This document shows, piece after piece, positions 27,601-42,600 of a DNA stretch of 64,000 nucleotides. The stretch comes from Hyposmocoma kahamanoa (lineage: Eukaryota > Arthropoda > Insecta > Lepidoptera > Cosmopterigidae). Where the stretch lies: assembly GCF_003589595.1 (NCBI RefSeq), contig NW_020654422.1, positions 2,494,123-2,558,122 of the forward strand, written 5' to 3'. How positions within the stretch are numbered: position 1 is the first letter of the stretch; each line of letters starts with the position of its first letter. A program made the position numbers and the translations under genes. The notes below the pieces were generated by a model that saw nothing but the letters and a program-made list of their open reading frames with translations, did no database searches and was not told the origin of the DNA.

Positions 27601-30600
27601 ACCCTTACATATCATATATATTTCTTTTCATATGAATTGAAGTGCGACATCCTGATCTCTACTGCCTCCAAACATTGTTGGGTGTCGAACTCTGAGGGTC
27701 GATCTGTAAATGTCGTAAAATTATCAGACTACCAAAATATATTTGCGTGCGACTTCCGCCATGTTTATCCAAAATGTGTTTACCAAAACAAATTTATTTA
27801 CAAGAATCAGGCTTCACCATGAGTTTAAGGAGTCGATAGTCGCTAGAGGGCGCGAAAAATCATTGTATAGAAAATTTAGTACTTCTAGTGTTCGCTAGAG
27901 GCGCTATACCATTTTCCATACGAAGTCAAACTCATAATTTATTTCATAGGTAAAATAAATTTACACTTGAAAACGTCATTTTTAAGCTACTGCTCTTTCA
28001 CTGTGTTGTCTTCCCAGAGAAGAACGAGCAAAAAATTAGGGTTTGCTCTTTTCAAATAAACTTAAATGCTATGTGATACACTGAGAAATAAATTTGTGTG
28101 GAATCTAGAGGTATTTCGTTTTTCTATTATACATCTTTATCTAACACGTAGGTTTCAATTTTGTAATATGACTTTTCATTTAAAATATTTTTTATATAGA
28201 TTCTAAACTTACGAAATGATAATGCTCCGGAATCTTACTGTAAAAACGTATACAGTTCCTAATAAAAGAATCGTTTACATTAGTTAAATAAAATAGTGAT
28301 ACCATGAGCTTGGAGTTTGATCTCGGGTTAATAATTATTATCGACTACAAAATAGACAGAACGTGTACGCGTTACTTGGCACTCGTTACGAACGACAAAC
28401 ATATGGCAGACGTTTGTTGTGTCATTCAACTGATATTGACGTATACAGGGTGTCAGGTAAATAGTATACTTACTACTATATACAGTAAAATGTTTGCAAA
28501 CCTTTAAATAGTTAGTTTGTTCTTGTAGGCAATAAAGAGTATTTGTATTGTGTTGTGTAATAAACCGGACACTACGGAAAAACCATAAGGCCAGTTATAA
28601 TTGCACTATTTCTAGAAAAAAAGTGTAAATTACACCACTTTATGTTTGCAGTTGAAAAGACAATAAATTTGTCACGAATTCCTTGCTTTTTTTTGTTCTT
28701 TTGCTATGTTGTTGTTTTTCATTATTGTTTGTTTGATTTTAGTTGTGTGTCGTGTATTGTATTTTTTATGAGCATTTGTGCTCATTTTTGTTCTTTTCCT
28801 CGCCCTTTTAAATTACATTCCCAACAGTCTGTATCGAGCATTTACAATTTTTTATCTTTTTTTTAAAGTAATGCCCTATGAGCCTGAATTTGGCCCTGAT
28901 GGATAGAGGTTAGCACCGGATATAGACATTAGAGACACAAAAAAAATATTTTTAATATCGTTGACGCAGTATATACATAGTTAATACAGGGGTACCTAAA
29001 AAGATAAATATTAATGCTAAACTGAACCCTTGTTTCCCTATGCCTGGAGGTAAGTCAAAACATTTCATAAAGAGTTAAATTAAAATGAAAAAACGCTCTG
29101 TGTCGTGCTTGGTTCAGCAAGTATCCATTGCCTTCCAGGGAGGCAATGCTGCCAGTATAATGGGAACTTTTGAGCCGGCCACGATACAGGGCAAGGATTT
29201 TTTTTTAGGTTAAAATCTCTTGCAAATCCCAGTTTTTTTGTATTAAAAAACTACTTCAATTAAAGTATCTACTCCAAAAAGTTATTAACAGTTGCATTAA
29301 ATTAGTAGCAGTGGAGCTCCTTGTAAAAGAGTTCGTCAAGGGAAGTACTGACACCTCACCTATTTCTACCGCTAAGCATTAATGTGGGCATTATTATGTT
29401 TCGGTTTTGAAGGGTAATTGTACTGGTGAAATTACAGGCACACGGGGCTTGTCAACTTATGTCTCAGGGTGAACGACGTAGTGGCTCTACTGCTACTATA
29501 TTCTACTACTATATGTTATTTAAGTCACAATATAGAATACGTAATTCTGAATTGAACAATGTAGTTTTTAGTCTAAATTATACGTTACGTCACTGAGTAT
29601 TGTAAGGGACGATTTGCTGGCGGCAAAGGTAAATTTGTGTTCGTTTTATGACTCATATCTAACAAATTGATCTTGGTAAACAATGGAATGACGTAGTAGT
29701 GACGCCTTGTTAGGCGCTTGTGACGACTTATTAGAAAGATCTGTGTTATTTTAACTGAGAATTACTATGTTGCAATTTTTAAGGTTATTGAATGTTACTA
29801 TGTTTGACCACCACGATTGTTGGATCGCGGCTGAATCCGTCTCGAAACGGACCAGACTTTACTTCTTCTTCTTCTTAAATACACTTATATTCTTGAACGA
29901 ACACCTTATCCTAACAATCGTGATCTATGTCTAACTGACGTAGTTCTGTTATCTAACAAGTCACAAATATGAATGCACTCGAATCACACATTATTACAAA
30001 ATTCATATGTATCGGTACATTATATATGTACCGATACGGTGTCTCTCACACCGTACCGGTCCTATCAATGCGCCACCCGGCCCTTGAATTATTTATGTAA
30101 TTCTACTCATATTTGTTTTGACCGGTCAGGCGCGTACGGCCGTTCGTAACAATGATATTCAATTATTTTTGTGAAATTACTCCACTTTAGTCCACATTCG
30201 TTTATAATAATTATTAAAACAAAGATTGATAAACTAAGAAAAAAACCCTCGATCCGGCTAATACTTAGTTGGCATAACGTCTGGCATGGTTTGTTGGAAG
30301 ACGTTGGTCTGAATCCAGCCGGATTGAAGGAAAGTTTTCTTAGTGTTGTGTATTTATCTTTGTATTAATAAAGGCTGTAATCGTCCTGATTTGATTTGTT
30401 TTGGTTCTTGTGTTTGTATGGTGTAGCTATATACTTTACATCACTCGTAACCAATAAATAAATAGTTAGAATTAAGTTAGATTAACAACGATTGTTTTAG
30501 CTGTAGACCTTTAGTTCAGAATTGTGGTAATTATATTCCGACAGTGTCCGACACAGAAAGTAGCATTATGCTATGGCGTTGCCCTCTCCATCAATTTAGT

Positions 30601-33600
30601 ATTGGAAGTCAGAGTTGTATCGCTGACTTTCTATATTTCTTTATTTTTCTGTGTTTGACGAATAAACTTTTATTTATTTAATTTTAAATTAGTGAGAACC
30701 AAACACGTAAAAGACCTCACAACACAGTAAGGTACAGGCTACAGTTGAGCTTTACATTTTGGACTTTGGGTTGTCTCATCGTAAGTGGCATAGAGTTGAA
30801 TGTACGGTGTAAAGTGGGACGTGACGTTGGTTTTAGACATCGAGTATATAACCGGAAATAGAGACGAAATAAGGGCCATCCATACCTGGCAACTCATCAG
30901 GTAAATGGGCCTTATATCGCTTTTAATAACAATTCTCGTTTGCGCTGAAATCACAAATTAAAAAACTGAAATAGTACAGCGCCAACGACTGACCTGTGTG
31001 TACGTCTCCGTATATTCCAAAAATATTCTGTATTTATTGTAATAAACATAATATCTCTAACAATGGAGGTTGTTCCATTCGGTGGTGTGGGAAAAACACA
31101 TTTCATCGGTAACTAAATATTAAATATGTAAATTTGCAATTTTCTTTAATTATAGCAAATCTTAAATTAAACTAGTCGATTTGAAGTGAGACAATTGACG
31201 ACACCCGTCAATTGTTTCGAATTCGGGCTGGCCAATCGGAGCACAGTTGTCACAGTAATGATTTCGAAGAATAGTTTTCAAACAAATTAAATGACATTTC
31301 GTCTCTATTTCTAGTTATATACTCGATGATTTTAGAAAATTTACGCGCATATAAATTTGACTTAAAATTATGAAGATTGGCAGGTATGACGGCTTGATAT
31401 TATATTCTCGGAAAGGACCCCATTCATGATGTTATTTAGCTATTTGAGTCAATTACGAACTACATGCAATTTGGGCTTGTTTCGTTGTTAATAACAAACG
31501 GCCATTAACGTATTGAACTGGATTATAACATGGTTTTATCCATAACAAACTACTTGTTATATGAATATAAGCTTGTTAAAATTTTTATGTTTACAGCCTT
31601 TATGACCTTAACCTTAAAACAACTCTATGACCTTTCTACTTTCTTTAGCTCTCTTATAGCATTTTGATTTATTTGTATCTGGTAATTGAAAACCTTAAGG
31701 AAATATATTAAGCATCATTCTTATCAATAGACTGTTTACTCCAATTAATTTACCAATTGACAGTTTATTTAATTGTTTCATTAATTGTTTATTTCTTGAT
31801 CACAAAGAAATTAAGCAGAGATCGATGATGGAAATTATAAATGCTTATTCATTTTTCTTTTGATGAAAAACTGTTTACATTGTTATAAAAAAATAAAAAA
31901 TAAAAATAAAATATTTCTTTATACCCAATATACTAATAAATTTAATATCTATGTAAATTTAATAATCCATTAATAAATTTAACGTTACTTATTACATTAC
32001 AGTACATAACAATCAAATTAAATTGGATTAACCGAAAATGATTAGTATTCAGAAGTAAATAATTAAGAATTAAATTGAGATACTCGTAATATTATACTAT
32101 GTAGCTGCGAGCATCAAGAATGCTGCATATCACTTGGTACTAATATTAGGGGTATCAACTGGTGTTGGACAGCGAAAGACAGCGAAGTGTGTTTATATAA
32201 AGTTTTTACGAACACTCTCCATAGCACAACTAGTAAAGGACTATCCACACATATCCGGGCCGTGCCCGGGACGTGGCCGAGGCGTGCTAGTTTGTATGAA
32301 CTGCGGGCCCGTCCCGGCCCCGGCCCGGACACGGACATGTGTGTACGAGTTCATATAAAATATACACAACGATATTTTTTGGAGCCCCTGACGGAGCACG
32401 GCCCGTCCACGTCCCGGACACGGCCCGGGCACGGCTCGGATATGTGTGGATAGACCTTAAGAAAGACAGTATTCAAAGCTGTTAAGCTTACCTCCAGTCA
32501 GCGCTATGTCGTTAATTTTAATTAATTAATTAGCTAGAGCTGTTTCACTGCTGTACAAAGCCATGCCTCTACACTCGTCTGTATTTGTGACTTTGTTGGT
32601 TTATCTCGGGCAAAGCTGTCCGATCCTCGCCAATAATCGGCGAGTACCTTACCCCACTGGCAAACCCTTTCCCTACGATAGCAAACATTGTACTATATGC
32701 ATTGTAGTAATATCGTAGATATGCCGTACGATAAGAAGAAGTAGCGGAAGAAATTATCGACATGCTTATTCAAGGCAGGGAATATGTTAAGACGTAATCA
32801 AGGCGGTTCATGGTCATGGGATCTTTTCGGCGATTCCATTGAAAGAAGCCGGATGTGATGATTTTACTAGTCGATCCTTTAGTAGATAAAGACTCATGTG
32901 AGAACTAGTGCCATGTATCGCATGTTTGTTAAAACCCCTTCTGCTTCCCAAATAAATCTATCATTATAACCGAAAACCAATTAAAGCAAGCGTAAAATTG
33001 CACAATTTAGGTCAATACCATAGTGAGTTGTGCGATCTGCATGCTTCGGAAGCTTCCAAATGTCTGCTTAGATATTCGCCGCGAACGCCAAGGTCGAGCG
33101 AGTCGGGACTACTAATGTTGTTAGGGAATATATTATGTGTGACTAGAGGAGAAATATTGAAGCGTTCAACTTACGACTGTTGCTACCTCATTCACTGAAT
33201 AGTATAAAAAGTATAATATCGAACTGTACAATTGTAGCGTAACAAAATCATGGCACCCAATGGTATAATCATTAATTCTTTCATTCCCAATGCGTAGACA
33301 CGCATCGTCTGTCTGTGGCATCGTAGATTCCAAGGGGATAGATCGATCTCAAAGTATTTTTTTGTGTGAAGGCCAATCTATTCGTTTTTTTATACGAATT
33401 GTAAGTGAGCATTTGACCTCCATCTCAACTGATGGAAAGTGACGATGAGGTTGACGATGGAGCGTGCACACCTAAATAAAGCCCATTCACTCTCACATTG
33501 AAAAGGTCCAAGTTATAACGTGCAGGGAACAAGTCTGCAGGCAGGAATTTCACCCCATAGCCGTTCGCCATACCAATGTGGAAGCGAGCGCTTGGTGCGA

Positions 33601-36600
33601 ATCTTTGGAATATCCACAACATTGGAACCCAAGCCTACGTCTAGCTCTCGATGATGGAAAGGGGAGTGTGGAATTAAATCGTGTAATTCCATCGCACACT
33701 CTCCGTGATATATCCTGTAAAATACCGATAAGCAGGCAACTTTACGGCAGTGTTCAAGGCTCTGCAGCTTCGCCTCTACTAATTCCGAGTCACCTATAAC
33801 TCTACCGATTGATCGATTGGTTCTTAGCTATGTTTGATGAACTTCTGAGAGAAGAATGACTTTTTTATGATATCAAGCGATGGGATGAACAAGTAGTGCG
33901 CCTGGCGGTAAGTGACACGCCAATCCAGAGCTTCAAATAGCAAAGATCTGAGGGGCACTGGTCACTCTGAGACATAAGTCGACAAGTCCCACGTGCCTGT
34001 AATTTCACAATTACCCCTTACCTTAGAACTACAACGCAATGATACCCACATTACCGTTTGGCGGCAACAATAGGTAAGGTGGCAGTACTTCCCTGGACGA
34101 ACTCTTTCACAAGGAGCTTTGGTGCTACTAAGGTTGAGAGCCTATCTAATAAAGATGAATATTTATTTTATTTTCACTTGTCCAATCGACTCGAAACTAG
34201 GTTTTCTATGGAAATCCGATGATAATTCAATTACATTTTAAGAAAATATTGATGTCACCTTCCTACCATTTCAAAATGGAATGATCACGTTTTTACCTCT
34301 GATGACGCGTGTGCCGTAAAGCCCCTGTACAGATTATCACTTTTTAATACTGCTAAATGCAATATCACAGATAATTTAGTAAGGATAATAAAAAATCTGA
34401 TACACAGTTTCTTCTGTGGTAGAGGTACACATACGTTCATTTTATTGCATTCAAGAATGTTGCATTTGCAAATATTTTAAATAGAAACAAGACAATACCA
34501 CGCCGCAATGTCAAATGTAACGTAGAAACGACATAAGAATGCAAATAACGTTTTAAAGACGGTAATAGATGACCAATGAAGTAACCTCATAGTCATTGAA
34601 AGAAATTGGTTTTCCGTTCCGCGAGTCTGAATCTACTTTAATCTCAGTAAGCGCCTATGATAATATATCATATTGTCGTAGACAGGTTGTCAATATGGTA
34701 GACAATAATTGGTAGCCTATATAAGGTGTAGTTTGTGATTGAACGCGTGACAACAAACAAGTAAATAAAATTCAATTCCCCATAAAAGATGTGCGTAGTC
34801 AATCGGAAATTTTGTACGGGCAGGGAGTTTTGAAAGTTGTTTGTTTTCATTAATATGATTACCAGTATAAATATGGACCTCATCGTTATACGCTGTAAAC
34901 ACTTGTATTTTAAAATTTAACGATGTAAAATTGTTTGAATGTTCTGGGCTGGGAGTGAAGCTCGTTACTTTGGTAGAGGAAATCTCGTTTGGGACCTGGT
35001 AATTGGTGTTTTGTTTGGCGTATTATTATTATGACATCGAGAATTTGTATTCGGTCAATTACATTAAGCTGGACAACCAGTATAGAGTTGAATGTAAATC
35101 TTAAGTAAATCTTATACTGGTTGCAATAAGACCAATCCAAAGTGTCTATGTCTTGATGTGCTAGTAACGTACCTTCACTATGAATCTTAATTTACGCATG
35201 AATGTTGTAGTGGTTATATATGTATAGTTAATAGATATAATGCTGGCTTGACTATAATGCACACGAGTGACGGAGGTAAGCTGTCACGTGAGAACCATCG
35301 GTAGCAGCGGACACTTACCTGATGATAGTGTAGTACCGTGTCATTTATACCTTAGGTATTAGGCACACACAGCGAGTTCTACAAGTGGCGACGAGTGTGG
35401 GATGTAGTGTTTATATATGTATAGTTAATAGATATAACGCTATATTGGGCACACGGGTGATGAGAGTAAGCTGTCACGTGAGAACCATCGGTGAGAGCGG
35501 ACGCTTACCTGACGTACTGGGGTGGTACCGAGCTAGTGACACCTTCGGTATTAAGTACACACAGGGCGTAATATGAATATATAGTTAATACAAAACGGAG
35601 AACTGTTTGAAGGATTTTAGAATACGTAATATATCTGAGGGGAGCAAGAGCGAGAGGAGGGAAGGGCGTAGCAAGAGAAGGGCATTCTTCAAAGGAATAA
35701 AAGTGAAGAAGTGCATAGTTTTTGAGATATACATTTTTTTTCATTTGTTTAAATCATTCTGGATGATTAAAAAACAACCATGACCCGTAATTTCTAACTC
35801 ACGATCCATGTATCGTTCTGGGTGGACTCTATACTCCAGCTCATTTGGTTATATAAGTCCACAATGAACGGACGAATGGTGACAAAAAGTAATTTTATTA
35901 ATCTGCAAAATACCAGACGTGAAGGAATGACGTATTAATGCGCAAATTTGACGTTTTGTAATCATTTTTAAAACGGAACGTTTTTAAGTTCGACCTTGTC
36001 AATTGCATTTTTATTTCCTATATTTAAGGAAATAATAATAATAGTTGATTTCGCAATGTTTAACAATATTAAGTTTTAAAAACGAAGCGTTTTCTCATAT
36101 TGAAGTTTTATTACCGCCATCTTAAAAAAAGAAACAGTTCACTAGCTGTTGTTACGTATTCCAAAGCTGAGCTGAATTTTCTTTTATTAAATTACATAAC
36201 ATTTATTTGTTCTATGATTTATTTATAATATCAAGTTACGGGACGAACAAGTCGTAGGTACGCCTAGTGTTAAACCGACACGCCTGTCGATAACAGTTGC
36301 AGTGTCGCACAGAGTTTCAAATCGCAAAAATCTCAGGGGCACTACCATCGTGCCTGTCACCCTGTGTGATAAAGTGGTCAACAAGTCCCGTGTGCCTGTA
36401 ATTTCACCAGCACTCTTACCCTTCAAAACCGGAATACAACAATGCTTACATCACGGCAGTATCTTCCTGGACAGACTCTTTCACAAGGAGCTCTACTGCT
36501 ACTATATATAACTTAATTGTGGGTGTCACACGTAAATAAATGGACTAAAATATTATGTACATTATTGCTGTTTTTTAAAGTATTATTTATATATATAAAA

Positions 36601-39600
36601 CGTAAAATGTAAAAAGTTATCGATAAAACTATCGATAACTCTGTAATACTACCTTAAGGTGAGTCCTAGTCAAATTGTTGCTTCAGTTTCCTAATATCGA
36701 GAGTTGTCTTTATAATAATGTTCACCGTCAAGGCCGAATTAATACTACAAATTTTAATTATCGTTCTAATATAATTATCCTTGTTTCTATTTTTTTTCCG
36801 TCGCAGACAGTATACATAAAAATGTTAATGTCAAGAAACTGGATACTAGCAAATTAAATAGCTAACCAGTGGGGTGCTTGAGGTTTTTTTTTAAAATACA
36901 ACATAAATAAAATTAATACATTGCAACCGTGTCTGATATGATAATAACTAACAACTACAGTAGGAAATTGTCGTAGAAAACAGCTGTTTTTGAATTAAAG
37001 TTTTATGATTTTCACCTTTGTATATGTCCATTGTAACGTGTGTTTCATGTGTCTTTTCTTTGTACAATAAAGAATATATAACACATTGTTTGATTTTTAT
37101 TCGGGACTAAACCTTTGTGACCCTGAATTCCTGGAGAACGAGATATCCCACGTTCAGAAGGTCCTTAGATGGAACAGATATAGAATGAACGGATAGCAAC
37201 CACGGCGGCAAGCGAAAGGGAAACGTCTTGACGTATAAAGGCAACCAGCGTTCATGCCTTACTTAAAAGGAATAACGGACAAAATCGGTATAGTACTAAG
37301 AAGTACTCTTTAAAAATTGTGTTTACGCCGTTATCTAAGGTCGCGGGGCATGTGAGATCACCTAAGGATGTAATTTCCTTTCAATATCCGGGCGCTTACA
37401 AGATTGATTGCAGTTGTGGAAGTTCCTATATTGGGCAGAAAAAAACTGAACCGTCAGCTCAATAAGTCTGCAATAGCCGAGCATTTGCTGGAATCTGGAC
37501 CAAACCACTGGATTGAGCTTCATAATCCCAAGATCTTTTCTATAGAACGTCATCATTATAATAGAATCCTACGTGAAACTATTGAAATTAAAAAACACCG
37601 TAATTTCAGCCGAGAAGACGGTTTTAAGCTTTCATCGTCATGGGATTCAGTTATCAGCAAATGTAAACGACACCAAGTATCGCCCGACAAGTCCTATCAG
37701 TAGTCCGAAATGACGTTTTCCAGAAATAACGTTTGGTCGAATTTTCATAACCTCGAAAGTAATTTTGAGAGGAATATGTTTTTTCTTTTAAACCTAACTT
37801 AACCGAACCTAATCGTGTCTGCGATAAACATCCAATATATCCTGAAAGAACAATGGTTTCGTTACAATTGGGTTTTCGGTGTAATGAAAATTCGAACAAA
37901 AGTTATTTCAGAAAACAAAATATTCGAGTTTGTGATGGGTTACCGATAGAGGATGCTAACACCCGCCTCATCAATCCCTTCGCGACCATGGACGTTGCAA
38001 TATGTCCGAAACGCCGAGGTAATTAAAATATGTTTTATACGCGATTAAGTCCCGTATTAAAAACAGCTGTTACTTTTACTCAGTTTTACTGTGATCACAA
38101 GACTATACTGCTCTTTAGTACAGTAAAAAATAATAAGTTCCTAATAAATGGCTGCCTATGGTGCCATTCAAATTAAATCTTTAAAAAACGAAATTTGTAA
38201 CAGTCTTCTTGTTATCGTATCGATGCTATAATAATGTACCTTTTGTGGCCCAGATCTTAGCCACACCGAGTGTTAGTGCACGCAGGCCACGATGTGAGAT
38301 CGTCAAAGAGCCGGCTTTAGAGCTGAGCGACGGGACATGCTTGCCATGGTGGTGTAATAATTTGCCAATCAGCGTAAGGTACTTTTGTTGCCCGGGGTGC
38401 GCCAGATATACAGGAAAAGAATAATATATGTAATAATAATGATAATAATATAATAATACATGCTCCTTTGTTGCACATTTTACAGAAATAAGATCACACT
38501 TAAAAATAACTAATACTGGAATTCCTAAAGGTAGCGTCCTCGGTCTGTTACTATTCCTGTATTACATTAACTATCTTCCACATGCTATTGACCATAAATG
38601 AATACAATTTGCTGACGATACAATTATTATAATAAAATGCAAAAACATGGCGACGTTTAACACCGACATAAATAAAGCACTGACAAATCTAATAAGTTGG
38701 ATGGATATTAATACTAAATTTACGACATTTAGATCGTATAATTGAAATCCCATATCAATTAAAATTCACTACAACGTCGACACTATAGATGAAGTTAACA
38801 CATTTAACTTTCTTGGATTGACAATCGATAAACATTTTCACTAGAAGGAACACATCAAAAAAATTTGATGGAGACTAAATATGTAGATTTGTTTACGCTC
38901 TGCGAAGACTAAGGCAAATTGTCTCTCCAGAAGCGGCGCTGATTGCCTATCACGGCTACGTTTCGTCCGTATTCAGCTACGATCTAATAATATGGGGCAA
39001 CTCAGTGTTCAGGGTTCAGAAGAAGTGTATTCGCGCGATCTGTGGTGCGCGGTTCGATGATAGCTGCGAACCGTTGTTCAAAAAACTAAACATACTACCT
39101 TTGCATTGTAGTTGTTATACTCAGTTCTCTATAAACGCAATAACATTTTAAGAACATTTTATAAAATCCGTTAACGTTGTGACGCCATCTATCGGAAATC
39201 AATTTAACTAACAATACACATTCACGTTAAGGCGAAAATTGGTATCGTGATTGCGTAGGCTTTGAAGTGTGTTATGAGAAATTCATTGCATGATATTTAA
39301 AGATTTGTCTTTTAGAAATAAAATATACTCTCTTACTGTAAAATAAGTTCGTAGTCTCCTGAAGTGTTTATTACGGAACATGGTACAGAAAATTTCATTG
39401 AAATATCTCTAGTGACAATCGAATAAAATTGATATTTCCATAGATGAGATTAATATAATAGATTAAAAAATTGCGGAAATTTTGTGATTTTTTTTATCGA
39501 ACAAAGTTTAGTCAATCGTGGTTCATTAAATAGTTCACGACCTGTATCTTCTGTTTTCCTCATCAATTAAAAACATAATACAAATTCGTTATTTGGATGT

Positions 39601-42600
39601 CGAAAAAAACTATTTTCCGTGTGGTCGAAATACGTTAAAATGTTTATTTTGAGTCTGAATTCGCCTTAAATCTCTTATGGTAATGACATTATTTAGATTA
39701 ATTAATAGATAACATAATATTATTTACAAAAAAAACGATATTATTATACAAGAGGACACTCCTTATATTATAATTTTCCTCTTCTATTTCGTAGCACTCT
39801 TGACAGAGCGGTCATCAATGGTTATGTTTGTCACGGGTTCAAAATATGTCGCCAACTTTTTTTTTTACAATATCAAGTGACGGGACGAACAAGTCGTGCG
39901 CCTGATGGCAAGCTACACGCCTGTCCATCACAGTTGCAGTGCCACTCAGAGCCTCAAATCGCACCATCACCACCAATCACCATCTCTTTCTATTGGTGGA
40001 TTTTCTGGTGCATTCATGCAAAAGAGCGCAAACAGTAAATTTTATTTGATCGGTGTATCGCATGGGTAACCTCACACGCAATCTAGTGCCTTCTACTTTG
40101 CCTTATACTTAGGAAACTTATGTCTTGAATGCAAAGGTGTTATTGATAATATCACAAATGTTTATCAAAGAAAAAAAAACGGCTACAAAAGTTCGTGGAA
40201 TTACATGTATTTGTTGTAAAGTTTTATTGAAATCGGTTACCGGAAAGTGCGCGAAACCGGATTCATACCCTTGTTTGCTACCCTTACAGGTGGAATATTT
40301 TCTTCAAATTTAAATAGGACCGCTTCTGAGGTCTTCTTTCCAACAAAAATATTATCATTAAAATGGGTTCACAAATGGCGGAGTTATCGCGTAACAACAC
40401 ACAAAAAAATACAGTTGAATTAAGACCCTTCTTTTTTAAGGTCGGTTAATAATTCGCGTGATTTAAAACGTGTCAGTTTATACTTACTTAACCCATTGCT
40501 CATTCCGCTGCTGCGCACGGGTTTCCTGTAAGAAATTGGGACTGTTCAAACGATGGTCAATGTTTTCTTTGTTAGAGAGAGGAATTGCTACTAAAAATTA
40601 ATAAATGTACATAGTATAAAAATGTTCCTTAAAATTGATTTCATAATTTATTGATTCTAATACGTAATGTCTTCGAAAATTAACATTGCTGTCGCTGTTA
40701 GTTGAAAGAGTGCATGTGACGTTTAAAAAACAAATTGTTATGTATACTGCCATGATTAACACGAAAAGGCCGATCCGTCCCTATTTTTATATTAAACTTT
40801 TTAGGTGGATAAGGTGTGAAGTTACTGCAAGAAAAAAGTAAATATTTTCAAATTTTGTATCTTTAAACACTGTTTTCTCGGTTTTGAGTTTCCGTCACGT
40901 ACCCTTTCAACTAAAGGCGGCAGATTGCCTTGTATAATTTTCTGTTACTTTTGAAAATTCCTGAAACTTCGCAAATTGAACAAGGTTTTGAAACCAATTT
41001 TTAGAAAAAGTTATATCGCGCGGTTTTTCTATTATTTATACAAATATCTCGAATATCACTTGTAAGAGGAGGAAGAAGATATTTGTTGATTTATGTTTTA
41101 TTATCTGACGATCTTTGTGGACGAGTGGTTTGGTTTGCATATCGGTGTTTAAGGTGACGCCATCTCTGAGGCCCTGAGTTGTCCCGGGTCAATGTATAAA
41201 AATTAACTATTCTATATTGTCCCGGGTCTGAGTGTTTATGGTACAGTCGCGATGTCGTTATTTGCGATTTCCACAATACAAGTGCTTTTTTTACTAGTAT
41301 TGGGTGATCCCAACAACGTTACATACAACGACAACGTTACATATGTTGCTCTGATGAGCAACATATGTAACGTTGTCCAAATAAACGTCCAAATAATTCT
41401 AAAATCAGATTTAATAATGTTTGTAAAACATGAGGTTACGTGACTAGTATACTGGTGCTATCATTTGGGCTGGTTTTTTTTAATCTACTCGGATATTCAC
41501 TTTTCTCACCACAGAATTTACTTTTAATTTAATAGACCTTTGTTTTTTTCTCCACTGAGTACTGAGACGATGCGACCTCCTTCCATCGTCATCCCACCTT
41601 TTATCATTTTTTCTCTGGTTCCTGGCCACTTGTTTTCAATTTTGAATCGTTCTTTAATTCCTTTGCCTCGTCATTATCATTTTGTTTCATTCCGTCGTCA
41701 ATCTAATGCTTAATCTATATAATAAAGTTAACCGGAAGTTTGAAGGCTCAATAATTTGCGCTATGGACGCTGGATGTGGAGGTCCCGAGTTCAATTCCCT
41801 GTAGGACCAATCTGATAAAATGAACTTTTCTAAATTTCTACTCATGGTACAGGAAAATTTCTAGTTTGAGACCAGTCAATTGGTGTGTGGTCTCGCATAT
41901 TATGGGAAAAAAGACGTAGTTGTTTAAATAAAGTTTTAGATAATATTTTTCTGTAGCAACAGTAATAGAGCTAGTCGGAAATATAAACTAAATAAATTCA
42001 GTGGTACAATGTCAAAGTGACTTTTACACGAACAACTCAAGCGAAGAAGAATAATGTTATTTCTCAAGTCTGTAGGAAAATAATTTAGAAGTTTTGCAAG
42101 AAATGTTTGCGATGATTTTTACTACTTACAAATATTTTCATTCAACGGGGCATGATCTACAAAATATGATCTTTACTGTATTTTTTTCAGTTCATATTAA
42201 AAATTTGTAGAGTTGCGTTATATAAGACTTAAAACATAACTTCGATCGATAATCCGCTTGTGAAACGTGGCGCCGCTTGTTGATTACTTCTTGTTGGAGA
42301 GATTTTTGTTCGAAGAATTATTATAAGTAGGCTCTAGAGTTCTGTAATTCCATCAAAAACATTCAAAGTAAAAAAAAGAAATTAAAGCCAAGTGACGCGA
42401 TTCTTGCGTTAAAAACTTTGACCGTTTGTTCATGATTCTTAATTGAACAATTTATCTACTCGCAGATTTTTCTCGTGGCGCAATGCAATTACTACACTTT
42501 TCCTGTACCTGTGGAAGATCTTACTGTACCTACGATCATTTAGTTGCTACATTTATATATGTATATAAATTTGACAACTTGCGGAAGACATGATGGTAAT

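Noticed and set aside
27517..27822. 101-codon + strand frame
   Set aside because: No domain, codon pattern or splice signals that support a gene.
32114..32453. Several overlapping Pro/Arg/Gly-rich frames on both strands
   Set aside because: Produced by the GC-rich TIRs of a MITE; stops are rare in such sequence.
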